The notes under the pieces: generated by a model
What the model was told of the DNA's origin: nothing
Databases searched by the model: none
What the model saw: only the letters and a program-made list of their open reading frames with translations
Made by a program: the position numbers and the translations under genes
Assembly (NCBI GenBank): GCA_963797115.1
Contig: CAWCOH010000005.1
Location: 186,001-250,000, forward strand
Origin: AP-15 sp963797115
GTDB lineage: Bacteria; Pseudomonadota; Alphaproteobacteria; ATCC43930; CGMCC-115725
Reading direction: 5' to 3'
Length of the DNA: 64,000 nt
In this document: positions 34,687 to 42,471 of the stretch, in pieces
Position numbering within the stretch: the stretch's first letter is position 1
Layout of the letters: each line of letters opens with the position of its first letter

Positions 34687-35985
34687 ATGGACGATTGGGC
34701 ACAGCCTACTTCGCGGGGGGAGTTACCGCGGAGGGAGGTGATGCAGACGCCGGACGAGGTCGCGGCGATGCTGCGGTTGAAGGCGCTGGGGTGGGGTGTT
34801 CGGCGGATCGCGGGCGAGCTGGGATGCAGCCACATGACGGTTCGTCGGTATTTGTCAGAAGGCGGCTGGGTAGCGTATCGCGGTCGCGGTCGGCCGCGGA
34901 CGCTGACCGGGCTCGAGGAGTGGGTGGCGGAGCGTTTCCGCCGGCATGCCGGCAATGCCGATGTGGTTCGACAGGAGCTCGAGCGCGAGAAGGGGATCCG
35001 TTTGACGCTGCGGACGGTCGAGCGCGAAGTGCGTCACTTACGGCGCGAACTGGAAGCGGAAGCGCGGGCGACGATCCGCTTTGAGACGCCGCCTGGCAAG
35101 CAGCTGCAGATCGACTTCGGCGAGCGCCGAGCAATGATCGGCGACGAGAACGTCAAGGTGTACCTGTTTGTGGCGACGTTGGGCTATTCGCGGCGGCTCT
35201 ATGTCCGGCCGTTCCGCAACGAGCGCCAGGAGAGTTGGTTTGCTGGCGTGGAGGGCGCCTTCCGTCACTTCGGCGGGATTACCGAGGAGGTGCTGCTCGA
35301 CAATGATCGCGGGCTCGTCGCTCGTCACGACCGGGTGACTCGGGAAGTCGAGTTCAATGCCCGGCTTCACGCGTTCGCCAAGCATTGGGGTTTTCGGCCG
35401 CGCGCCTGTGCACCCTACCGGGCGCGCACCAAGGGGAAGGACGAGCGTGGCGTCGGCTATGTCAAGAAGAACGCCATTGCTGGACGGCAGTTCGAGAGCT
35501 GGTCGGCATTGGAAGCCCATCTCGAGGGATGGACGCGCGACGTCGCCGATCAGCGGGTGCACGGCACGACCGGCGAGGCGCCGATTGAGCGCTTTCGGCG
35601 CGCCGAGGCTGGCGCGTTGCGCTCGATCACTGAGGTTCGCCCGTTTGAGATGGCACGCGAGCTGGTGCGCAAGGTGCAGGCTGATTGCGTCATTGAGGTC
35701 GATAGCAATGCCTATTCGGTGCCGTGGCGGCTGATCGGTGAAACCGTGCGCGTGGTAATCGCCGGCGATCTGCTCCGCATCAGCCCTGCCGGGCGGGAGG
35801 TCGCGGTTCACCATCGCCGGACCGGCCGGTTCGAGCGTGTTGTCGACCCGGTCCACTTCGACGGCGTCGTCGGCTTCGGCTCAAAGGCCCGGCTCGCGAC
35901 CGTCCCAACTCCCGAACCGATCGGCGCAGATGAGCTATTGCGCCCGCTCCTCGAATACGAGCGCGTGGTCGGAGGGCGCTGGTGA
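34687..35985 (+). CDS. istA: IS21-family transposase IstA
   Basis: A 432-residue transposase. An N-terminal helix-turn-helix (VAAMLRLKALGWGVRRIAGE, then LGCSHMTVRRYLSEGG) is followed by an rve-type integrase core. The catalytic acids are in QLQIDFGERR (near 140), EEVLLDNDRG (near 203) and RTKGKDERGVGYVKKN (near 250). The C-terminal domain NAYSVPWRLIGETVRVV matches the Mu-type extension. The ATG at 34687 follows GAAGGG; an in-frame TTG at 34654 lies within the terminal repeat and is unlikely. The frame is intact, so the element may still move. It overlaps istB by four bases. Confidence 0.93.
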   Translation: MDDWAQPTSRGELPRREVMQTPDEVAAMLRLKALGWGVRRIAGELGCSHMTVRRYLSEGGWVAYRGRGRPRTLTGLEEWVAERFRRHAGNADVVRQELEREKGIRLTLRTVEREVRHLRRELEAEARATIRFETPPGKQLQIDFGERRAMIGDENVKVYLFVATLGYSRRLYVRPFRNERQESWFAGVEGAFRHFGGITEEVLLDNDRGLVARHDRVTREVEFNARLHAFAKHWGFRPRACAPYRARTKGKDERGVGYVKKNAIAGRQFESWSALEAHLEGWTRDVADQRVHGTTGEAPIERFRRAEAGALRSITEVRPFEMARELVRKVQADCVIEVDSNAYSVPWRLIGETVRVVIAGDLLRISPAGREVAVHHRRTGRFERVVDPVHFDGVVGFGSKARLATVPTPEPIGADELLRPLLEYERVVGGRW

Positions 35986-36770
35986 TGGAGCATGATCACC
36001 TGGTCGCGATGCTAAACCGGCTCAAGCTGACGGCGATCCGCGATCAGCTCGACAGTCTGATCGATGAGGCGGCCCGGCGTGAGCTGACCATTCGAGAGGC
36101 GCTCTCTCTATTCTGCGAGCGCGAGATCGGCCGTAAGGATGAACGGCGGATCGAGATGAGCATCGGGCTGGCGCGCTTCCCATTCGTCCGCGATCTCGAC
36201 GGCTTCGACTTCGCCGCCCAGCCCTCGATCGACAAGAAGCAGATCCGCGAGATCGCCGCCGGGCGCTTCATCGCCAATGCCGAGGCGGTGCTGTTGTTGG
36301 GTCCGCCCGGGGTCGGCAAGACGCATCTGGCAGTGGCGATCGGGCGCCAGGCGATCCTAGCAGGCTATACCGTGCTGTTCGCTCAGGCGCCGACCCTGGT
36401 GGCCCAGCTCGCCAAGGCCCATAGCGAGGGCCGGCTCGAGGATCGCCTCACCCACTTTGGCAAACCGAAACTGCTGATCGTCGACGAGCTCGGCTATCTG
36501 CCGTTCGAGCCCAATGCGGCGCATCTATTCTTTCAGCTCGTCTCGCGGCGCTACGAGCGGGGCAGCATGCTGATCACCAGCAATCGATCCATCGGCGAGT
36601 GGGGAACGGTGTTCGGCGACGCCGTGGTGGCAACCGCCATCCTCGACCGTCTCCTCCATCACAGCCACGTCCTCACCATTCGCGGCGACAGCTACCGGCT
36701 CCGCGAGAAGCGGCGCACCGGCTTGCTGAAGGCGCCGCCCATCGCGCAGAGCGTGCCAGTACCAACATGA
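35982..36770 (+). CDS. istB: IS21-family helper ATPase IstB
   Basis: A 262-residue AAA+ ATPase that assists IstA in target choice and strand transfer. Walker A is LLGPPGVGKTHLAVAIGRQA (near residue 104), Walker B is LLIVDELGYLPFE (near 165), and SNRSIGEWGTVFGD (near 203) holds the sensor and characteristic IstB motif. It starts ATGGAGCATG overlapping the istA stop (TGATGG), and it is uninterrupted. About 200 bases of noncoding DNA separate its stop from the right end of the element. Confidence 0.94.
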   Translation: MMEHDHLVAMLNRLKLTAIRDQLDSLIDEAARRELTIREALSLFCEREIGRKDERRIEMSIGLARFPFVRDLDGFDFAAQPSIDKKQIREIAAGRFIANAEAVLLLGPPGVGKTHLAVAIGRQAILAGYTVLFAQAPTLVAQLAKAHSEGRLEDRLTHFGKPKLLIVDELGYLPFEPNAAHLFFQLVSRRYERGSMLITSNRSIGEWGTVFGDAVVATAILDRLLHHSHVLTIRGDSYRLREKRRTGLLKAPPIAQSVPVPT

Positions 36771-36967
36771 CCAGGAGCTTGCCCAGGTGGGTACACAGGA
36801 ACCTCCCGCGCGCTGCTCCGCCAGACTCTTGGCGGTCGCTGCGCAGCGCGCGGGTCCCTCCTGTGCACTACCTGGACAAGCTGCCCCGACCGAGCCTCGG
36901 GGCTACATCACTTAACCCGGGGGTCCAGTTCTCAATGTCGAAAAGGGTCCAGTTCCGGAAGTCGGTT

Positions 36968-37703
36968 GACAAGCCGCGATCTTCTGGGTCATCTCATCGT
37001 CGGCAGTCCCAGCCAGCGCCTCAGCGCGCTCGGTCTCCATCTCACGGATCAGTTCCAAAGCCAGCCCGAGTCGGCGCCGCAGGCGGTTGAGTTCGACCCG
37101 CAGTAAGGACGGCAGTGCGCGGCCGTCACCGGTGCGCAACTCGGCGACGTCGCGCTCCCACGAGCGCAGCGACGGCCTCTTCCGGATGCCCTGGGTGAAC
37201 AGCAGCGCCTCTATCCGATTCTCGATACGCAGCCTCTCTTGGACAAGATGTTCACGTTCACGGTGCGGCCGTTTGGCATCCTCCTCTTCAGGCGTAGGCA
37301 CACGCACCATGCTGCAAACTTGCCGATCTCCGGCCAGCCAGGCGGCGAGCACGCGAAGCATGCCCTCGGCGTCGAGCCGGTCGGTCTTGGCCCGGCGGGC
37401 GCGGCGATTCACCAGAACGCTTGTCGGCTCGAGCACATAGGCAGTGACGCCGTGCATCGTCAGCGCTCGGTGCAGCCAGAACCCGTCCCGGCCCGCCTCG
37501 AAGCAACACACCACGTCCGCAGGCTTGCCCAGCTTAGTCGAAGCGCGCGTGCGTAGTTCGGTAATCAGCGTCACGAGCGCCGTCGTGTCGCCTCCCTCGA
37601 TGTGGTGCAGCCGCGACTTCTCCGCGCCGGGCTGGCGGGTGGCGACGAACCACGACGAGACGCTGAGTTCGATGGCGACGTGGATGGTGGTCTCGGACGG
37701 CAT
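36968..37703 (-). pseudogene. IS110-family transposase, N-terminal fragment
   Basis: The N-terminal RuvC-like (DEDD) domain of an IS110 transposase: IHVAIELSVSSWFVATRQPG, CCFEAGRDGFWLHRALTMHG (catalytic Glu region) and KTDRLDAEGMLRVLAAWLAG (catalytic Asp region), then a coiled linker. The first acidic position is Glu in AIELS where Asp is common. The frame runs into the IS21 end just after QKIAAC. With 34201-34604 it rebuilds a 379-residue protein. IS110 elements lack obvious inverted ends, so the outer limits of this element were not fixed. Confidence 0.88.
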
Positions 37704-37976
37704 GATGGCAGGTTCCCCGATTTGGTTGCGGATGCCTGCCAGTCTGAACAGTCAGCCCGCGCGGTGTCCGCCCTCATAGCATCTGAAACCATAGCTCGAT
37801 TCGCGTGCCGCATCTGGGGATCATCGAAAGCCGGTATTAGAGCACTTCTTAAGCCAAAGTTACGCCGAATTAATCCGCGTGAAAGCCGTCTGTTAGCTCT
37901 CGACATCAATTGTATCGCGATCCGCTCTCGCTCGGGAACGCTTCGGCGGCACGAGCTCAGGCCTGAAGGAGAACAA
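37704..37976. promoter_or_regulatory. Upstream region of the first htrA gene
   Basis: 270 bases between the IS110 start and the degP-like gene. No coding feature. The frame of the protease is open further back to 37602 but overlaps the transposase antisense and is not used. A moderately AT-rich stretch near 37830-37925 is where a promoter would lie. GGGAAC at 37933-37938 resembles the -35 of extracytoplasmic-stress promoters but no matching -10 was found. Confidence 0.3.
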
Positions 37977-39569
37977 ATGAAAGAGTTCGGGAATGAACAC
38001 GCCAGCTATCCTTGGCTGAACCGCAAGCGTGCCGCGGCGATCGGTTTCGGCCTTGGAGCCACGCTTGCCCTATCGCCCCTCGTCTGGGCCGAAGATCCGC
38101 CCGCTGCAGGCACCCCGCCGCAAGCAGCGCAGGCGGCACCAAAGACGATGACGTCGCCGATTGCGTTGATCCAGCACGAAAGTCTCGCGCCCTTGGTCAA
38201 GAAGGTTGCGCCTGCGGTCGTTAATATCTCAGTGTCGCGCCGCGCCGACGCGGACATGGCCGTTGAAGAGCCGGAATTGGCTCCCGCTCCTGGATTTCCT
38301 GGCTCGCCGTTTGACCAGTTTCTACGCCGCTTCTTCGAACAGCAGGGGCGTGGCGGCAATCAGCATCTATTTCCACAAGTGCCGGGAAGCCCTGCGCAGC
38401 GTATCGCTCTCGGCTCCGGCTTCATTATTGATCCGTCCGGTTACGTGGTGACCAATAATCACGTAATCGGCGACGCCGGCAAAGTGGAGATAACTCTCCA
38501 AGACAACAAAAAATATACAGCGAAGATTGTTGGTCGTGATCCTAAAACCGACATCGCTATTTTGAAGATCAAATCGGACAAGCCGTTACCCTATGTAAAG
38601 TTCGGCGACAGCAGTACTGCCCAAGTGGGCGATTGGGTGGTGGCGGTCGGAAACCCATTTGGCCTCGGTGGGACGGTCACCACGGGAATTATTTCAGCCC
38701 GTGGACGCGACATTCACTCCGGCCCGTTCGATGACTTCCTGCAGATCGACGCGCCAATCAATCGCGGAAATTCCGGCGGTCCGACCTTCAATCTTGACGG
38801 TGAGGTCATCGGTATCAATACGGCAATCTATTCGCCGAATGGCGGTAGCGTCGGCATTGGGTTCGCAGTGCCGTCCAATGTCGCCAAGACGATCGTGGCC
38901 CAGCTCGAGGAGCACGGCAAGGTCAGCCGCGGCTGGCTTGGAGTACAGATTCAGGAGGTGACACCGGCAATCGCGGCGAGCCTCGGCCTGCACGGCGAGC
39001 AGGGCGCTCTCGTGGCTGTTGTTACGCCAGAGAGCCCTGGTGCGAGAGCCGGCCTTAAGCAAGGCGACGTCATTCTGTCCTTCAAAGGAGAGGACATCGC
39101 TCACCTGCGCGACCTGCCGCGGCTGGTTGCAGCCGCCGCTCCCGACAGCCACGCGGCAATGACGGTATGGCGAAACGGCCAGATGATCGAGTTGGAGACG
39201 ACCGTTGGAGAGCTCGCGGATAAGGATCGCGTCGCCGCAGCAGAGGAGGAGCAACCGGCGCGGGCGGAGGTATTAGGCATGCACTTCTCTCCGCTAACGA
39301 GCGAGCTTCGGCGCAACCTGCAACTTAGCAAAGATGTGCATGGTGTGCTCGTTGCGCGGGTCGACAGCGGCAGCCCAGCAGATGATGTTGGACTAAGCAG
39401 TGGTGACGTTTTGGTCGCGGTAAACCAGAGCCCTGTCAATACACCGCAGGAAGCGGCAGCGAAACTGAAGGAGGTTGCGACTTCGCCGAAGAAGAGCGCA
39501 CTCTTGCTGATAAACCGTCGCGGCGTTACCCAATATGTCGGTGTGAGCTTCGGCGACAATCAGGGATAA
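37977..39569 (+). CDS. Do-family periplasmic serine protease (DegP/HtrA-like), copy 1
   Basis: A 530-residue protease-chaperone of the periplasm. A signal segment (NRKRAAAIGFGLGATLALSP, then LVWAEDPP) is followed by a linker. The trypsin-like domain has the triad His in YVVTNNHVIGDAG (about residue 162), Asp in PKTDIAILKIKS (about 192) and Ser in NRGNSGGPTF (about 266). Two PDZ domains follow, the first starting near GWLGVQIQEVTPAIAASL and the second near MHFSPLTSELRRNLQL. AAGGAG lies before the ATG. It degrades or refolds misfolded envelope proteins. A second HtrA is encoded at 46001-47482. Confidence 0.92.
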   Translation: MKEFGNEHASYPWLNRKRAAAIGFGLGATLALSPLVWAEDPPAAGTPPQAAQAAPKTMTSPIALIQHESLAPLVKKVAPAVVNISVSRRADADMAVEEPELAPAPGFPGSPFDQFLRRFFEQQGRGGNQHLFPQVPGSPAQRIALGSGFIIDPSGYVVTNNHVIGDAGKVEITLQDNKKYTAKIVGRDPKTDIAILKIKSDKPLPYVKFGDSSTAQVGDWVVAVGNPFGLGGTVTTGIISARGRDIHSGPFDDFLQIDAPINRGNSGGPTFNLDGEVIGINTAIYSPNGGSVGIGFAVPSNVAKTIVAQLEEHGKVSRGWLGVQIQEVTPAIAASLGLHGEQGALVAVVTPESPGARAGLKQGDVILSFKGEDIAHLRDLPRLVAAAAPDSHAAMTVWRNGQMIELETTVGELADKDRVAAAEEEQPARAEVLGMHFSPLTSELRRNLQLSKDVHGVLVARVDSGSPADDVGLSSGDVLVAVNQSPVNTPQEAAAKLKEVATSPKKSALLLINRRGVTQYVGVSFGDNQG

Positions 39570-39590
39570 CCCGCCCCGTGAGGCAGGACG

Positions 39591-39618
39591 GCTCCCTGGC
39601 CCTGACAAGTCAGGGAGC
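39591..39618 (+). terminator. Hairpin after htrA copy 1
   Basis: GCTCCCTG (39591-39598) pairs with CAGGGAGC (39611-39618) around a 12-base loop, 22 bases after the protease stop. TGTTCGG follows with no long T-run. It lies between convergent genes and may serve both strands. Confidence 0.55.
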
Positions 39619-39648
39619 TGTTCGGATGAACTTGCTGGGACGAATAGC

Positions 39649-40545
39649 TTAGCGCTGCCGACCCGCTGGCTCGTACTGCTTGCCACCGTTGCGCGGCGGC
39701 AATGGCATGCGCGCTTCAAGACGCTCGAGCTCGATCCGCGTCCGTGCACCAGCCCGCAACAGGCGATCGGTCGCCTCACGTAATCCGGCTCGGCTCTCGA
39801 TCGTGTCATGAGCAAGGGCAGCATCGAAGGCCGTAAGAAACGCTGTGATGTCAGCCTCTACCCGCTCACGCAACGCTCTATCGACGAATGTCCCGCCCTC
39901 GCTAGGGATGTGCGGCCGGGAGACCAGCTCGAGAGGCGCGCCGTTTGCCTCTTGCCGTGCAGACGGCCCGAAACTCTCTCGACTCGGCGCGGGAAGCGGC
40001 ACGACGCGCTCGGCCGAATTGCTAACCACATCTCTATCAGGAGATTGCGAACCAAGTTCGGATCGCGTCGGCGGCGGCAGATGTAATCTACGCTTTGCCT
40101 CGCTGTATCTGGACGATATGAAAGCGGGATCAGAAGATGGGCGTGGCGAGTTGCCGTGCGCCCCCTGCTCTCCGTAGCTGGGTACCAAAGGGCCCGGTTC
40201 CGCCTCCTCCAGCAGACCGGGCCCTTCTTCCCTTTCGAGCGGCGGCGGGTTCGGCGGAGAACTGCTCGACAGCGGACCATTCGCTGTCGCCTCTTCCTCC
40301 TGCGGCTGACTGGGAAAGAGTTCGGTTGGGTGGCTTTTGATCAATTGCGGTTCCAGCGGGATCGGAGCGCTCGGGGTCGAGGCCGTGCCGCGCGCGCGGC
40401 TGCGGCTAACAACGTAACTGATCGCCGGCGGGGAACAATCATAGGTCCTGGCAATGTTCGCCAGAGTCTCGCCGGCCTCATATCGGGCCATAATCGATGG
40501 CCAGTCTTGCTGAGGTATTTTCCCCCTTTTACTTGATCGTTCCAT
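39649..40545 (-). CDS. Hypothetical protein with N-terminal helix-turn-helix and long disordered middle
   Basis: A 298-residue protein. Residues 1-55 (KRGKIPQQDWPSIMARYEAG, then ETLANIARTYDCSPPAISYV) form a resolvase/MerR-like helix-turn-helix that should bind DNA. Residues 60-215 are proline/serine/glutamate-rich and surely disordered. The C-terminal 80 residues (FVDRALRERVEADITAFLTA, DTIESRAGLREATDRLL) are helical, possibly a dimer or partner module. The ATG at 40543-40545 is preferred over a TTG at 40635. I recall the HTH segment from alphaproteobacterial hypothetical proteins, but no function is known. An 11-base perfect inverted repeat (40188-40198, 40216-40226) lies within the disordered coding part. 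Confidence 0.7.
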   Translation of the reverse strand: MERSSKRGKIPQQDWPSIMARYEAGETLANIARTYDCSPPAISYVVSRSRARGTASTPSAPIPLEPQLIKSHPTELFPSQPQEEEATANGPLSSSSPPNPPPLEREEGPGLLEEAEPGPLVPSYGEQGAHGNSPRPSSDPAFISSRYSEAKRRLHLPPPTRSELGSQSPDRDVVSNSAERVVPLPAPSRESFGPSARQEANGAPLELVSRPHIPSEGGTFVDRALRERVEADITAFLTAFDAALAHDTIESRAGLREATDRLLRAGARTRIELERLEARMPLPPRNGGKQYEPAGRQR

Positions 40546-40821
40546 TCCACGGCCCTTCGGCTGCAACCCTATGATGTGCCAGTCTTCGCCTTCCCGTCTC
40601 ACGATTTTTGCGAGGTCGAAAACGGTTCCAGCCAAAACACACGAGATAAAGCTTGTTGGCTAGAGAGACGATTCGGCCAAGCGTTCAGCGAGGCCCAACG
40701 GGAGTACCGCAACCCGAGCCCAATCTTCCTGCTGATAATAGCGATCGACGAGTTACTAGTGAAGAGGATTTATTCGTTTTAAGGAGTTGCAGCCAGGGCC
40801 AAGGATGCCGACGCAAGCTGG

Positions 40822-42219
40822 TCAGATGTGCACGATTTTGCCCGGGTTCAGGATGTTGGCCGGGTCAAGTGCCCGTTTGATCGTACGCATGACGCTGACC
40901 CCTTCCCCGAGCTCGTTGACTAGATGCTCCATTTTTCCGTACCCGATCCCGTGTTCACCCGTGCTCGTCCCCTCCATCGCGAGCGCGCGGGCCACCATTC
41001 TGTCGTTAAGACGGCTCGCCTCGGCGATTTCTTCTGGCTGATTCGGATCGATCATGAAAACTAGATGAAAGTTGCCATCGCCAACATGGCCGACAAGTGC
41101 ATACGGGACCAAAGAACCTGCGAGGTCCCGCTTGGTTTCGCTAATGCATTCTGCGAGACGCGAGATCGGTACGCAGACGTCCGTCGCCCAACCTTTCGAT
41201 CCAGGTCGTAGCGCCAGCGCCGCATAATAGGCATCGTGACGCGCCTGCCACAGCTTCGAGCGCTCTTCGGGGGTCGTCGCCCATCGAAAATCAGCGCCGC
41301 CCTGCTCACCGGCGATAGCCTCCACGGCTTCGGCCTGCTCGGCAACTCCGGCTGCCGTTCCATGAAATTCAAAAAAAAGAGTAGGGGCTATTTTGTAATC
41401 AAGCTTCGAATACTTGTTAATCGCCGCCATCTGGGATTCATCGAGCAGTTCGATCCGGGCCACAGGTGTCCCATTCTGAATAGTTAGGATAACAGTATTG
41501 ACGGCAGCCTCAATTGTCGGGAAGCCGCAGACTGCTGCCGAAATCGCTTCGGGGATGCCGTACAGCCTTACACTCACCTCAGTAATGATGCCCAGAGTGC
41601 CTTCCGAGCCGATGAAAAGGCGGGTCAGATCGTAACCGGCAGCCGATTTACGAGCGCGAGTCGCAGTTCGAATTACGCGGCCATCGGCGAGCACAACAGT
41701 AAGCGCGAGCACATTCTCACGCATCGTGCCATAACGTACCGCGTTGGTCCCCGAGGCACGTGTCGCTGCCATACCACCGATCGATGCGTCAGCCCCAGGG
41801 TCGATCGGAAAGAATAGGCCGGTGTCGCGCAGATGCTCGTTGAGTTGCTTGCGGGTGACCCCGGCCTCAACGGTGGCATCGAGGTCATCGGCGTTGACGC
41901 GCAGGATCGCGTTCATTTGCGACAAGTCGAGACAAATACCGCCGGCAAGGGCGGCGACGTGCCCTTCGAGCGAGGTCCCTGCACCGAATGCGATGACCGG
42001 TGTAGAGCGCTCGGCACAGAGATTGACGATTGCCGAGACCTCTTCGGTATTGCGAGCAAAGGCGACTGCGTCCGGAGCATGTGGCGCGTGATAGGACTCG
42101 TCCCTGCCATGCTGGGCACAGATCGCTGCTGAGGTGGAGAGGCGATCGCCGAGCAGCCTGTGCAGCGCGGTCAGCAGAGACTGGTCGATGGGCTTACGGT
42201 CAAGGACGGGTGGGGACAT
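40822..42219 (-). CDS. FAD-linked D-lactate dehydrogenase/glycolate-oxidase-type protein
   Basis: A 465-residue flavoenzyme of the VAO/PCMH family (GlcD/DLD). The FAD-binding domain includes TPVIAFGAGTSLEGHVAALA (near 75) and FFPIDPGADASIGGMAATRA (near 136), then SGTNAVRYGTMRENV. The C-terminal catalytic domain has PYALVGHVGDGNFHLVF (near 375, the His-containing active-site strand) and STGEHGIGYGKM (near 420). It probably oxidises D-lactate or a close 2-hydroxyacid and passes electrons to quinone or cytochrome c. The in-frame TTG at 42264 would add 15 residues; I take the ATG at 42217-42219. It is a stand-alone gene, distinct from the glcDEF operon below. Confidence 0.86.
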   Translation of the reverse strand: MSPPVLDRKPIDQSLLTALHRLLGDRLSTSAAICAQHGRDESYHAPHAPDAVAFARNTEEVSAIVNLCAERSTPVIAFGAGTSLEGHVAALAGGICLDLSQMNAILRVNADDLDATVEAGVTRKQLNEHLRDTGLFFPIDPGADASIGGMAATRASGTNAVRYGTMRENVLALTVVLADGRVIRTATRARKSAAGYDLTRLFIGSEGTLGIITEVSVRLYGIPEAISAAVCGFPTIEAAVNTVILTIQNGTPVARIELLDESQMAAINKYSKLDYKIAPTLFFEFHGTAAGVAEQAEAVEAIAGEQGGADFRWATTPEERSKLWQARHDAYYAALALRPGSKGWATDVCVPISRLAECISETKRDLAGSLVPYALVGHVGDGNFHLVFMIDPNQPEEIAEASRLNDRMVARALAMEGTSTGEHGIGYGKMEHLVNELGEGVSVMRTIKRALDPANILNPGKIVHI

Positions 42220-42471
42220 TGCTGCGGCCAGGAAGATCGAAGCCTGAGTGGTATCCAATCGCAAGCATTACTCCCGGCCCAGAGCTGCGGCAATGAATTA
42301 GTCCCTACCGGGCCGACGACCAGGGGATCCTTTGTCGGGTGAGACGGCCAAGTCCGGCGGCTGCGGCATCGCCGGTCCTCGGGCTGCCGGGGGTCGTCAT
42401 TGAGCAACCTCGCCAGAACTCACTACGTTTGTTGCGGTTAGGGTGGGGCGGGCACGAGTTGGAGATTGGCG

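Larger units (their letters stand above)
34611..36971. mobile_element. IS21-family insertion sequence
   Basis: A complete element of about 2.36 kb with istA and istB. Both ends begin TGTC read inward: left TGTCGGGCGACAGATAAAAC (34611 on), right TGTCAACCGACTTCCGGAAC (reading back from 36971). Each is followed by AACTGGACC and CGACATTGAGAA(C/T)TGGACCCCC, giving an extended inverted repeat with internal TGGACC repeats, as expected for IS21 multi-site ends. GACAAG occurs at 34605-34610 and again at 36968-36973. Because the element itself ends GACA, the exact target duplication is ambiguous (2 to 6 bases). It sits inside an IS110 transposase gene. Confidence 0.9.
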
